Of a stretch of 64,000 nt of DNA, positions 17,017 through 25,798 are shown piece after piece. Made by a program: the position numbers and the translations under genes. The first letter of the stretch is position 1, and each line of letters begins with the position of its first letter. Source of the DNA: Gemmatimonas phototrophica (GTDB lineage: Bacteria; Gemmatimonadota; Gemmatimonadetes; Gemmatimonadales; Gemmatimonadaceae); the NCBI GenBank assembly GCA_945869195.1, contig CAMBNV010000008.1, positions 99,023 to 163,022 of the forward strand, in the 5' to 3' direction. The notes below the pieces were generated by a model. That model made no database searches and was not told the DNA's origin. It was given only the letters and a program-made list of their open reading frames with translations.

Positions 17017-18567
17017 TCACCCGATCATGCGTTCGATGCCGGCAATCACAGGAGCGAAGGAGAGGCCCTTGCCCGCGACACGCCGCGCCTGTTCATCGGC
17101 CAGCTCGCGCTGTCCATGCCCGAAAAGTTCGCCCACCATCCAAGGGCCCGCCTGCGGGTTCCGCCACCAATCTGCGTTGAATCGCTCACGCAGCGATTCA
17201 TCGAGCACCGCCTGCAGCTGCCAGGCGCGCAGATACCGCGCCGCGTAGTACCGCGGGTCCACATCCACAAACGCATCGGCGTGCTGGTAGCGGAAGCCGG
17301 TCGCCGCCGTGAGTGTCTCCACGTAGAGGTCCGGAAGCGCATCCCAGGAGACACCGCCGCCGTGCAGCTCGGTCTCGTAGATCAACTTGGCCGCGTAGCG
17401 CCGAACGAAGTGCAGCTCCTCAAACCCCTGCGAGTGCAGGAATTGTGGGAGTTCCTTCTTGCCGAGGTCAGTGTAGCGCATGAGCCAGCCGGCATCTTTG
17501 AGCCGGTGATCGAACAGCATCGCATAGCCTTCGGTCACCGAGTTGTCGCCGAGCCATCGGAACTCGAACGGTAACTCGCGATCCATGTTCCCGAAATGCA
17601 ACGCATGTCCGAGCTCATGCATGAGCGTCATCCAATCCGACTGTCCGCCATGCGGACGCAGCACGAGATGCACGACATCGGGGATCTTCACCGGCGCGCA
17701 GAAGGCGCGCGCGCGCTTCCCGGGTCGCTCGGCGGTGTCGTAGAGGACGCGACCGTTCGCATCGGGACTCGTTCCCGACTCCATCACCTGCCGCCGGACC
17801 TCGCGCTCCATCTGATTGGCGGGAAAAAAGGCGTCAAACTCCGGCGCACGCATCAGGGCGAGCAGATCGGCGCGCGTTACCTCGCCTGGTTGCATGCCGA
17901 GTCCCTGTCTGACGTAGCGCGGCTGCAGGTCGTCCCACATTCCCTGCGTGTCGTGCAGTAAGGCCTCGCACTCGGCGCGCAACGCCGCGAGCGAGACGCC
18001 GCTCAGCGCTTCCCAGGTGGTGTTGTAGGTCGGCGCGATCCCGAGCGACGCGACCACCTCGTGCTCGCGCTCCAGTCGCTCGCGGCGAATCGGTGCAAGT
18101 TCGCGCTCGACCAGCGCGGCGCGTGCATCGTCGAGCAGGTGACGTTCTTTCGCGTCGCGCGTATTCGCGGTCGTGATCGAGACCCGCGCGTACGGTTCTT
18201 CAGTGCCGTCTGACAGGCGGATGACCGCCGCACTTTCCCACGCGATCTCGCGCTCCTCGAGCGGAGCTAGCTCGCGGCCGACGCGCGATTCAATCAGCCA
18301 GTCGACCAACAATCGCGCCGACCGATGGTCCGGGCTCCCCACCGCGCTCCCACGGAACAGCTCGAGCGCCATCTCAAACGCCTCGTCGTCGTAGGCGGCA
18401 CGGTGTTTCTCGTAGATCGGCTGTAGCGCCGCCCGCGGCTTCACCCCGGCGTGCGCCGCATGAGACTCGGTTGAGACTTCCTCGAGAAAGGCCTCACCGC
18501 GAGCCCGCAGCGCGTCGAGTGGCGAGCCGTCCAGTCTCACGTTCGACTCCCGAACGCCAGCGTGCAC
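17017..18567 (-). CDS. M3-like zinc metallopeptidase (oligopeptidase-type)
   Basis: A 516-residue, mostly helical gluzincin. The zinc motif HELGH is at 317-321 and the third ligand Glu is likely E346 in SVTEGYAM, spacing typical of M3/M2-like oligopeptidases. There is no signal peptide, so it is probably cytoplasmic and degrades short peptides. It begins 10 bases after the glyQS stop and overlaps the aminotransferase start. The subfamily is unclear; it is shorter than oligopeptidase A and nearer the PepF-like and M2-like groups. Confidence 0.85.
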   Translation of the reverse strand: MHAGVRESNVRLDGSPLDALRARGEAFLEEVSTESHAAHAGVKPRAALQPIYEKHRAAYDDEAFEMALELFRGSAVGSPDHRSARLLVDWLIESRVGRELAPLEEREIAWESAAVIRLSDGTEEPYARVSITTANTRDAKERHLLDDARAALVERELAPIRRERLEREHEVVASLGIAPTYNTTWEALSGVSLAALRAECEALLHDTQGMWDDLQPRYVRQGLGMQPGEVTRADLLALMRAPEFDAFFPANQMEREVRRQVMESGTSPDANGRVLYDTAERPGKRARAFCAPVKIPDVVHLVLRPHGGQSDWMTLMHELGHALHFGNMDRELPFEFRWLGDNSVTEGYAMLFDHRLKDAGWLMRYTDLGKKELPQFLHSQGFEELHFVRRYAAKLIYETELHGGGVSWDALPDLYVETLTAATGFRYQHADAFVDVDPRYYAARYLRAWQLQAVLDESLRERFNADWWRNPQAGPWMVGELFGHGQRELADEQARRVAGKGLSFAPVIAGIERMIG

Positions 18568-18577
18568 CGCCGCCGCC

Positions 18578-19951
18578 TCACCCGACCAGACGCGCTTCCG
18601 CGCGCTTGTGGTCAGCCTCGAGGTACTTCGTGATTACGTCGACCACCTGACCCGTCGAGACACGGATCTGCCCCATGTCGTCACGGAACCGGATGGTGAC
18701 GTCGTCGTTCGCCGTCGAGGCAGGATCGATGGTGATCCCGAACGGCGTGCCTGCCTCGTCCTGCCTCCGGTACCGGCGGCCGATCGCGCCGGCTTCGTCA
18801 TAGAAGACGTTGAAGCGTTTGCGGAGCGCCGCCGCCAACTTCTCCGCCATCTCCGGCTGTCCGTCCTTCTTGGTGAGCGGGAAAATGCCTGCTGTGATCG
18901 GTGCGAGTGCCGGATGGAAGCCCATCACCGTGCGGCCCTCGGTCTCCCCAGGGACCGCCTCTTCGCGGAGCGCGTTCACCATGATCGCGAGCGTCACGCG
19001 ATCGGCACCCACCGACGTTTCGATCACGAACGGCAGATAGCGCTTGTTCGCCGCCTGGTCCACATACTCGAGCCGCTTAGACGAAAACTGCTGATGCTGC
19101 GAGAGGTCGAAGTCCGAGCGGTTGTGCACGCCCTCGATCTCCTGAAAGCCCAGTGAGCCGCCGAAGTCAAAGTTGATGTCGAAGGCCGCGCGCGCGTAGT
19201 GCGCGAGCTCCTTCTCGGTGTGCTGATGGAACTCCAGCCGGTCGCGGTCGAGCCCGAGCGAGAGATGCCAGTCGAGGCGCGCCTGCTTCCAACGCTCGAA
19301 GTGGTCCATGTCGGTGCCCGGCTCGACGAAGTACTGCATCTCCATCTGCTCGAACTCGCGCGTACGGAACGTGAAGTTCCCGGGCGTGATCTCGTTGCGG
19401 AACGCCTTGCCGATCTGTGCGATCCCGAACGGCACCTTCTGCCGGGTGGCCTGCTGCACGTTGAGGAAGTTGACAAAGATCCCCTGCGCCGTCTCCGGGC
19501 GAAGATAGACCACCGACGCCGACTCCTCGACGGGCCCCATGAACGTCTTAAACATCAGGTTGAACTGCCGTGGCTCGGTGAGCTGACAGTCGCCATGCTC
19601 GCCGGGTTTCTTACTCGGCTTCCTCGGGCACTGGGCGTCGTCCATCTTGTCGGCGCGGAATCGCGCTTTGCACGCCTTACAGTCGATGAGCGGGTCGGAG
19701 AAGCCGCTCACATGGCCCGATGCCTCCCAGACCCTGGGATGCATGAGGATCGCGGCGTCGAGCCCCTCGACGTCGTCCCGCTCGCGCACCATCGCGTTCC
19801 ACCAGCGTGCCTTGACGTTGTTCTTGAGCTCGACGCCCAAGGGGCCGTAGTCCCACACCGACCCGGTGCCGCCGTAGATCTCGGAGGACTGGAAGACGAA
19901 GCCGCGGCGCTTTGAGAGGCTGACGAGCGATTCGAGAACGTCGGGGCGCAT
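18578..19951 (-). CDS. glyQS: Glycyl-tRNA synthetase (single-chain, dimeric type)
   Basis: A 457-residue class II synthetase that charges tRNA-Gly. It is the eukaryote/archaea-like alpha2 type, not the bacterial alpha2-beta2 type. Motif 1 is in [14 protein letters not shown]. Motif 2 is [21 protein letters not shown], motif 3 is [14 protein letters not shown], and the anticodon-binding domain starts near [15 protein letters not shown] Cys-containing insert (CKAC and CPRK) lies near residues 95-115. Length is normal. A TAGATT box 38 bases upstream is a possible -10. Confidence 0.95.
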   Translation of the reverse strand: MRPDVLESLVSLSKRRGFVFQSSEIYGGTGSVWDYGPLGVELKNNVKARWWNAMVRERDDVEGLDAAILMHPRVWEASGHVSGFSDPLIDCKACKARFRADKMDDAQCPRKPSKKPGEHGDCQLTEPRQFNLMFKTFMGPVEESASVVYLRPETAQGIFVNFLNVQQATRQKVPFGIAQIGKAFRNEITPGNFTFRTREFEQMEMQYFVEPGTDMDHFERWKQARLDWHLSLGLDRDRLEFHQHTEKELAHYARAAFDINFDFGGSLGFQEIEGVHNRSDFDLSQHQQFSSKRLEYVDQAANKRYLPFVIETSVGADRVTLAIMVNALREEAVPGETEGRTVMGFHPALAPITAGIFPLTKKDGQPEMAEKLAAALRKRFNVFYDEAGAIGRRYRRQDEAGTPFGITIDPASTANDDVTIRFRDDMGQIRVSTGQVVDVITKYLEADHKRAEARLVG

Positions 19952-19989
19952 TGACGGCGGGGTGGGGAGGGAGAGCTGGCGGTGCTTGG

Positions 19990-19995
19990 AATCTA
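19990..19995 (-). promoter_or_regulatory. -10-like box (TAGATT) upstream of glyQS
   Basis: TAGATT followed by CCAAG lies 38 bases before the glyQS ATG, in the 60-base gap after ypdA. No clear -35 hexamer is present at the right spacing. It matches the recurring box in this window. Confidence 0.4.
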
Positions 19996-20011
19996 ATCGC
20001 TGACCTCCCCC

Positions 20012-21070
20012 TTACCCCGAACCCTCATCCCCCAACGCCCGCGCAATCACCCCCCCATGCCCCCGCCCGTTCTCGATGAACACCTTATTCGCATCGAACC
20101 CGCTCGCCAGCACCCCCGCGATGAACACACCAGGGACGTTTGTTTCCATACTCGCCGCTTCGTGCGAGGGAACGCCGGTGAGCGCGTTTACACTGACGCC
20201 CAGTGACGCGAGCAGCTCGGTGCTCGGCGCGAACCCTGTCATCAGGTAGACATGCTGGGCCGGCAAAATCCCGGGGCCGTCCTTCCCTTCCAGATGCACC
20301 CGCCCAGACTCGATCGCCGTGACGCGCGTGTTCCACCGCACTTTGATCAACCCGTCCGTCATTCGGTTCTGCAGATCGGGCAACACCCACGGCTTGATAT
20401 TCTTGTCGAAGTTCGGCCCGAAATGCACGAGCGTTACCCGTGCGCCGTGCCGCCACAGGTCAAGCGCGGACTCCGCCGCCGAGTTCCCACCGCCAACCAC
20501 GATCGCCTCGCGCTGGAACGCCTCGTGCCCCTCGCGGTACAGATGCGACACGTGCGGCAGCTCCTCACCGGGAACCCCAAGCAGATTGGGTGAACCGGAA
20601 TACCCGCTCGCGACGACAATCGCCCTGGCGCTCGTCTCCACGACATCGCCGCCAAGAGGGCGCGAGTGGACGACGAACTCGTGCTTCCGCCGCCACACCG
20701 CCACCACGGGCTCATACTGGCGCACGTCGAGCCGGAAGTGCGAGACCACCTGACGGTAGTACGCGAGCGCCTCGCGCCGAGTCGGCTTGTCCGTCGCAAG
20801 CGGGAACGGCATTCCGGCGATCGCGATCTTATCCGCCGTCGAGAAAAACGTCATGTACACGGGATACGACGCGACGGAACTTGCGACAGCACCGCGATCG
20901 AAGACCACGACCGGAATCCCCTGTTGCTGGATCGCCACCGCAGCCGCGAGTCCACAGGGTCCGGCGCCGATCACGACCACCGGCAGCTGGCCGTCCCGCT
21001 CCGCCACGTTGACAATCTTGCCGGCGACACGGGCCGCAGGTGCTGCTTTCCGTTTCACGCGACCGCTCAT
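20012..21070 (-). CDS. ypdA: YpdA-family FAD-dependent bacillithiol disulfide reductase
   Basis: A 352-residue flavin oxidoreductase of the thioredoxin-reductase superfamily. It has an FAD GAGPCG motif (35-40), the YpdA-typical stretch YPVYMTFFSTADKIAIAG, a NAD(P)H-binding VVGGGNSAAE near residue 195, and a C-terminal FIAGVLASG. It lacks the CxxC of thioredoxin reductase, as YpdA enzymes do. YpdA reduces oxidised bacillithiol in other phyla, so this organism may use that thiol (inference). It follows purA after a 37-base heptamer array that also supplies the ribosome-binding region. Confidence 0.87.
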   Translation of the reverse strand: MSGRVKRKAAPAARVAGKIVNVAERDGQLPVVVIGAGPCGLAAAVAIQQQGIPVVVFDRGAVASSVASYPVYMTFFSTADKIAIAGMPFPLATDKPTRREALAYYRQVVSHFRLDVRQYEPVVAVWRRKHEFVVHSRPLGGDVVETSARAIVVASGYSGSPNLLGVPGEELPHVSHLYREGHEAFQREAIVVGGGNSAAESALDLWRHGARVTLVHFGPNFDKNIKPWVLPDLQNRMTDGLIKVRWNTRVTAIESGRVHLEGKDGPGILPAQHVYLMTGFAPSTELLASLGVSVNALTGVPSHEAASMETNVPGVFIAGVLASGFDANKVFIENGRGHGGVIARALGDEGSG

Positions 21071-21107
21071 GTCCCCGGCTCCCGGCTCCCGGCTTCCGGC
21101 TTCCGGC
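21071..21107 (-). repeat. Five-copy heptamer array between purA and ypdA
   Basis: Read on the minus strand, the spacer from the purA TGA to the ypdA ATG is five copies of GCCGGRR (GCCGGAA twice, GCCGGGA twice, GCCGGGG once) plus AC. Several copies create GGGAG, which looks like a ribosome-binding core. Confidence 0.85.
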
Positions 21108-22394
21108 TCACGTCTCTAGTCCGATAATCTGATCCCGCCGCGTCCCCACACTGACATACTGAGCCGGGCACTCCACTAGCTCCTGGATTCGGTCCAGATA
21201 GACCCGCGCCGGCTTCGGCAACGCCGCCAGCGTGCGGGCCTCGGCCGTGGAGCTCTTCCACCCTTCGAACCACTCGTATACCGGCTCGACCCCGACCAGG
21301 TCCGCGATGTCGCCAGGGAACTCGTTCACCACCTCGCCGTCAATCCGGTAGCCGGTGCAGAGCCCGATTGTCTCGAGCGTATCGAGCACGTCGAGTTTGG
21401 TGACGGCGAGCCCCGTGAGCCCATTCACGCGGACGGCGTACCGCACCACCACCGCGTCGAACCAGCCGCAGCGCCGGGGGCGTCCGGTCGTCGCACCGTA
21501 CTCGTTGCCGAGCTTGCGCACATGCTCGCCGAACTGTTCATCGAACTCGGTCGGCAACGGCCCGCTACCAACGCGAGTGGTATACGCCTTCACCACACCG
21601 AGCGCCGCGTCGATCGTGCGCGGACCGATCCCCACGCCGATCGCGGCGCCGCCCGCCGTCGTGCTCGAGGAGGTCACGAACGGATAGGTGCCGTGATCGA
21701 TGTCCAGGAGTGAACCCTGCGCGCCCTCGAGCAGGATCGCCGCCCCCTGCTTCTGGGCCTTGTACACCGCGAGCCCCACGTCTTGGGCAATCGCGAGCAA
21801 CCGCGGCGCGATCTGCTCGAGCGACGCCAGCGTGAACTCGGCGGCGGCGCGTTTGGTCGAACCGAAGCCCGCGAGAATATGATTCGCGTGCTCTGTACCG
21901 CGCTCCACCAGTTGCCGCAGGCGCGCCGGATGACGCAGGTCGAGGACGCGGATCCCGCGCCGAGCGACCTTGTCCTCGTAGGCCGGCCCGATCCCACGCC
22001 CCGTCGTGCCGATCGCCCTGCTCGCCGCGCTCTCCTTGTCGACGAGTTTGTGATAGGGCATCACAAGATGCGCGCGGTCCGAGAGATAGAGTCGCCCGGT
22101 GACGTCCACCCCATGCGCCACAAGCGCGTCCACCTCCTCGAACACGCTCTCGGCGTCGAGCACCACCCCGTTGCCGATGGCGCAACGCACCCCCGGGTGC
22201 ATGATGCCGCTCGGCACCTGATGCAACACCGTCGATTCGTCCCCCACGTGCACCGTATGGCCCGCATTGGCGCCGCCCTGATAGCGCACCACCCAATCCG
22301 CGCGCGCAGCGAGGACGTCGACGAGCTTGCCCTTCCCCTCATCGCCCCACTGTGCGCCGACGATGACGATGGTGCGGGTCTTCGAATCGAACAT
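21108..22394 (-). CDS. purA: Adenylosuccinate synthetase
   Basis: A 428-residue GTP-dependent enzyme that joins IMP and aspartate in the first committed step of AMP synthesis. The P-loop is GAQWGDEGKGK near residues 13-23. The IMP-binding GGANAGHTV, the switch loop GTTGRGIGPAYEDK and the GTP/Asp region TTRVGSGPLPTE all follow in order. The ATG at 22394 gives the standard N-terminus. It has its own promoter (22468-22496) and its transcript would begin with a strong hairpin. Confidence 0.96.
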   Translation of the reverse strand: MFDSKTRTIVIVGAQWGDEGKGKLVDVLAARADWVVRYQGGANAGHTVHVGDESTVLHQVPSGIMHPGVRCAIGNGVVLDAESVFEEVDALVAHGVDVTGRLYLSDRAHLVMPYHKLVDKESAASRAIGTTGRGIGPAYEDKVARRGIRVLDLRHPARLRQLVERGTEHANHILAGFGSTKRAAAEFTLASLEQIAPRLLAIAQDVGLAVYKAQKQGAAILLEGAQGSLLDIDHGTYPFVTSSSTTAGGAAIGVGIGPRTIDAALGVVKAYTTRVGSGPLPTEFDEQFGEHVRKLGNEYGATTGRPRRCGWFDAVVVRYAVRVNGLTGLAVTKLDVLDTLETIGLCTGYRIDGEVVNEFPGDIADLVGVEPVYEWFEGWKSSTAEARTLAALPKPARVYLDRIQELVECPAQYVSVGTRRDQIIGLET

Positions 22395-22434
22395 GGCGTG
22401 ACCGGGACGGGGTATTCGCGAAGGGCGAAGAACG

Positions 22435-22462
22435 CAAAAAACGCCCCGAAGTTCGGGGCGTT
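22435..22462 (-). terminator. Intrinsic terminator after dapA, inside the purA 5' region
   Basis: On the minus strand a perfect GC-rich stem (AACGCCCCGAA with TTCGGGGCGTT) runs straight into six T residues. It is positioned to stop transcripts from pilT-dapA. It also lies within about 10 bases of the predicted purA transcription start. Confidence 0.85.
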
Positions 22463-22467
22463 GGAAG

Positions 22468-22496
22468 AATCTACGTACCGTTCCCAGCGTGGGCAA
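22468..22496 (-). promoter_or_regulatory. Predicted sigma-70-type promoter of purA
   Basis: Minus strand: -35 TTGCCC (22491-22496), 17-base spacer, -10 TAGATT (22468-22473). Start of transcription is expected near 22461, which places the terminator-like hairpin at the 5' end of the message. Confidence 0.65.
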
Positions 22497-22529
22497 CGCG
22501 CGGGGGGCAGAAGCCGGCGCGTTGATGCG

Positions 22530-23411
22530 TCACTTTCCGAGCGCCGCGATCAGCTCCTCACGCAGCGCCGCCCCCAGCGGCAACAGTGGGAGCCGTGGCG
22601 CACCGCCCACCCGCCCAACCTGATCCATCGCCGCCTTGACCCCAGACACCCCCAGCTTCGCCACGATCACGTCGGCCATCGGCTTGAGCGTTGCCTGCGC
22701 CGCGGTCGCGCGTGCGGTGTCGCCAGCACGCACCGCGGCGAAGACCTCGAGCGAGAGCTCGGCGGCGAAAAGCGACACCGCGAGGATCCCGCCGCGGGCA
22801 CCTGCTTCGAGCCCAGCCTGCAGCGCGGCCCCGCTCCCCGTGATCACCGAAAACGAGTCCGACTGTGACGTGAGGAACCCCTTGAGCATGTTGAGGTCGC
22901 CCGAGCTGTCCTTGATCCCGATGACATTCGCGTGCTGCGCGAGTTCGGCCACCAGATCGCTCGGCAGCGCGAAGTGCATGTACTTCGGGATGTTGTAGAG
23001 CATCACCGGCAACGGCGACGCGTCGGCGACGCGATGATAGTGCATCGCCAGATTCTCGCGCGACATCGCGTTGGAGTAGTAGTGCGGCGCCACCACGAGC
23101 ACTGCATCGGCCCCGGCAGCCGAGGCGGCGCGACACCGCTGAATGCATTGACGAGCCGATTCCGCGCCCGTGCCGATGATCAACAGTTTGTCGCTCGGCA
23201 CGACGTCGCGCGCAGCGACCGCGAGCGCGGCCCGCTCGTACTCGTCGAGCAAGGCGGCCTCGCCCGTCGAGCCCCCGACCAGAATCCCGCTGAGCCCATC
23301 CGCCAGGTGCGCACGGAGATTCGCCCTCCAGCCGTCCAAGTCGAGTTCCTCGTCTGCATCCCGGAACGGCGTCACGACCGGGGCAAATATTCCTGCGAGA
23401 TTGATGCTCAT
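22530..23411 (-). CDS. dapA: 4-hydroxy-tetrahydrodipicolinate synthase family (DapA)
   Basis: A 293-residue class I aldolase of the lysine/diaminopimelate pathway. It has the pyruvate-binding GGSTGEA, the YNIPKY segment with the catalytic Tyr, and the Schiff-base lysine in GIKDSSGD. Length is standard. DHDPS and related aldolases such as N-acetylneuraminate lyase share this fold; absence of other pathway genes here leaves the exact substrate slightly open. It overlaps pilT by 4 bases and ends at the 22435-22462 terminator. Confidence 0.88.
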   Translation of the reverse strand: MSINLAGIFAPVVTPFRDADEELDLDGWRANLRAHLADGLSGILVGGSTGEAALLDEYERAALAVAARDVVPSDKLLIIGTGAESARQCIQRCRAASAAGADAVLVVAPHYYSNAMSRENLAMHYHRVADASPLPVMLYNIPKYMHFALPSDLVAELAQHANVIGIKDSSGDLNMLKGFLTSQSDSFSVITGSGAALQAGLEAGARGGILAVSLFAAELSLEVFAAVRAGDTARATAAQATLKPMADVIVAKLGVSGVKAAMDQVGRVGGAPRLPLLPLGAALREELIAALGK

Positions 23412-24571
23412 CGGTCGAGGAACTCCTGGCCCGCACCGAACCTTCCGGAGGCGGGGTCAATCGTAGAGGGGGAGTGAGCGGAACCGCCCACACCCGAGGA
23501 CGGCCGGCTGAACAGCTGCATCTTGAGTTGGAAATCGCTCGGGCTTGTGCTCGCCGCCAGTGCCACCGCGAACTCGACCGTGCCATCGGTCACGAGGTCC
23601 TCCAGATGCTGATCGAACGTCTGCATCCCGTACTGGTCGCGTCCCTCAGCGATGAAGTCCCTGATCTCGCCCACGCGGTCACGGTCGAGCATCAGCGCGC
23701 GGATCGTTGGCGTCACGATCATAATCTCGAGCGCCGCAACTCGCCCTTTGCCGTCCGCGCGGGGGAGCAGACGCTGTGAAATCACCGCGTGCAGCGTCTC
23801 CGCAAGGCGCACCCGCACCATCTCCTGCTCCTCCGGCGGGAACATCGCGATGATGCGGAGCAACGTGCTCTGTGCATCGGGCGTGTGCACCGTGGAGATT
23901 AAGAAATGCCCCGTCTCCGCCGCCTTCATCGCGGTATTGACCGTCTCAGGGTCGCGCATCTCGCCGATCAACACCACGTCCGGATCCTGGCGCAGCGCCG
24001 CACGCAGGCCCGTCTGAAAGCTCTCGGTGTCTACACCGATCTCTCGTTGCGTGACCGAACTCTGGAGGTCACGATGCAGGAACTCGATCGGGTTCTCGAG
24101 CGTGACAATATGCTTGTTGTGATGCTGATTGATGTGATTGATCAGCGCCGCCATCGTTGTGCTCTTCCCCGAGCCGGTCACGCCGGTGACGAGGACCATT
24201 CCACGCTCGGCCTCTGCGATTTTTTGCAGCACCGCGGGCACCGCGAGGGCGGCTAAGCTCGGCACCTCAAACGGGATGACGCGCATCACGATCATGAAGC
24301 TGGACCGTTGCCGCAGGATGTTCACCCGAAAGCGGCCGATACCCGCGGCCCCCCAGGAGCCGTCGTAGTCCCGTAGCGTGTCGATCCGCGCACGATCATT
24401 CTCGTTGGAAATCAGCTGGAGCGCGATCGAGCGCGTCTGTTCGGGGGTGAGCGCCTGCTTGGTGAGCCGGACCAGCTTGCCATTTATGCGGGCACGAAAG
24501 ACGTCCCCCGCCTTGATGTGCAGGTCGGACGCGCCACGATCCACCGCCGCCTTGATGATCTTTTCCATCAC
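23408..24571 (-). CDS. pilT: Type IV pilus retraction ATPase PilT
   Basis: A 387-residue hexameric secretion ATPase that powers pilus retraction and twitching. An N-terminal PAS-like domain is followed by Walker A GVTGSGKST (130-138), the Asp box, Walker B LIGEMRDPET and the His box STVHTPDA. The C-terminal AIRNLIRE-type motif of PilT is diverged here (GEIRDFIAEGRDQYGMQTFD). The last 45 residues are Ser/Gly-rich and extend past the usual end. No other pilus gene is present in the window. It overlaps dapA by 4 bases. Confidence 0.9.
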   Translation of the reverse strand: MMEKIIKAAVDRGASDLHIKAGDVFRARINGKLVRLTKQALTPEQTRSIALQLISNENDRARIDTLRDYDGSWGAAGIGRFRVNILRQRSSFMIVMRVIPFEVPSLAALAVPAVLQKIAEAERGMVLVTGVTGSGKSTTMAALINHINQHHNKHIVTLENPIEFLHRDLQSSVTQREIGVDTESFQTGLRAALRQDPDVVLIGEMRDPETVNTAMKAAETGHFLISTVHTPDAQSTLLRIIAMFPPEEQEMVRVRLAETLHAVISQRLLPRADGKGRVAALEIMIVTPTIRALMLDRDRVGEIRDFIAEGRDQYGMQTFDQHLEDLVTDGTVEFAVALAASTSPSDFQLKMQLFSRPSSGVGGSAHSPSTIDPASGRFGAGQEFLDR

Positions 24572-24770
24572 TCCCGTCCGTGAAGGGTGGCCGTCAATCG
24601 GCCGATCGTCTCTCGTGTGCGCCGCCGGTGGACCCGTGCGGAAGATAGTACCTCTTCACCTCGCCGAGTCCGATCAGCGAGCCTTCACCGTCAACACCGA
24701 CCTGACGCAAAGCAGGACCGCTGAGGGAAGCTTCGCTGCCAGATCGAGGCGAACCGCCTCAACAATCAGG

Positions 24771-25763
24771 TCATTGAGCGGCATCGAGCCCCATGCGCGT
24801 GCGCACCGTGTCCATCGTCTCCCGTGCCACGAGTCGCGCCCGGCGCGCCCCCTCGTGCAGCATCGCGTCCACCTCCTGCGGCCGGTCGTGCAACTCAGCC
24901 GCGCGCACGCGAATCGGGGTGAGCTCATCCATCATGTGCGCGTGCAGGGCCTTCTTGCAATCCATGCAGCCCCACCCCGCGCTGCGGCACTTCTCCTCGA
25001 CCTCGGCGACCACCGGCGGTGGCGAGAAGGCACGGTGTAGCGGATACACGACCGGGCACTTCGCCGGCTCGCCAGCGTCGGTTTTGCGCTGGCGCGCCGG
25101 ATCAGTGACCGCAGGCCGCAGCTTTTCCCACACCTGTTCCGGCGACTCGAGCAGCCCGATCGTATTGCCGATCGACTTCGACATCTTCGCCTGGCCGTCG
25201 AGCCCGGGGATGCGGCGAGTCGGCGTGAGCTTGGGCTGCGGCTCGGGGAAGAACGGCACGTCAGGGGAGAACCGCGCGTTCCAGTTCCGCGCCACCACAC
25301 GGGACAACTCCAAGTGCTGTACCTGATCCTCGCCGACGGGAACGGTGTCCGCGAGATAGAGGAGGATGTCCGCCGCCTGCAGCACGGGATAGTTGAGGAT
25401 CCCCGCCATCACCTGCTCCTGCCGGGCCGATTTTTCCTTGAACTGGACCTGACGCTCGAGCTCACCCAGCGGTGTGATCGTGTTGAAGATCCACGCCAGC
25501 TCGGTGTGTTCGGGGACGTCCGACTGGACGAAGATCGCGGCCCGCGATGCGTCGAGCCCCGAGGCGAGGAGCCCAACCGCCATGTCGCGCGTACGGCGGC
25601 GCAGGTCCTCGGGCGCGAACGCGATCGTGATCGCGTGATAGTTTACGATGCAGAAGAACGATTCGTGCTCGTGCTGCAGCGCAACCCAATTCTTGACCGC
25701 TCCGAGGTAGTTCCCGATGTGGAGCTCACCCGAGGGCTGGATTCCGCTGAAGATGCGTGGCAT
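24771..25763 (-). CDS. trpS: Tryptophanyl-tRNA synthetase
   Basis: A 330-residue class I synthetase. The HIGH-type signature is HIGN (15-18) and the KMSKS loop is present as AKMSKSIGN. A CMDCKK segment near the C-terminus may bind metal, as in some bacterial TrpRS. Length is normal. The ATG at 25763 lies six bases after a -10 box, so the message is predicted to be leaderless, and no SD is seen. It is divergent from the inositol monophosphatase gene with 23 bases between starts. Confidence 0.95.
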   Translation of the reverse strand: MPRIFSGIQPSGELHIGNYLGAVKNWVALQHEHESFFCIVNYHAITIAFAPEDLRRRTRDMAVGLLASGLDASRAAIFVQSDVPEHTELAWIFNTITPLGELERQVQFKEKSARQEQVMAGILNYPVLQAADILLYLADTVPVGEDQVQHLELSRVVARNWNARFSPDVPFFPEPQPKLTPTRRIPGLDGQAKMSKSIGNTIGLLESPEQVWEKLRPAVTDPARQRKTDAGEPAKCPVVYPLHRAFSPPPVVAEVEEKCRSAGWGCMDCKKALHAHMMDELTPIRVRAAELHDRPQEVDAMLHEGARRARLVARETMDTVRTRMGLDAAQ

Positions 25764-25769
25764 GCCACG

Positions 25770-25798
25770 AAGTTACGGAGCGTGAGATGGGCTATCAA
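25770..25798 (-). promoter_or_regulatory. trpS: Predicted promoter giving a leaderless trpS mRNA
   Basis: Minus strand: -35 TTGATA (25793-25798), 17-base spacer, -10 TAACTT (25770-25775), then CGTGGC and the ATG. Start of transcription should fall on or beside the A of the ATG. The -35 box is inside the divergent gene's coding sequence. Confidence 0.6.

Noticed and set aside
24572..24770. Possible small gene in the pilT-trpS gap
   Set aside because: The 84-codon minus-strand frame there is mostly trpS read in another frame; the short part beyond trpS has no SD or family match. A TACTAT box (24643-24648) lacks a -35.
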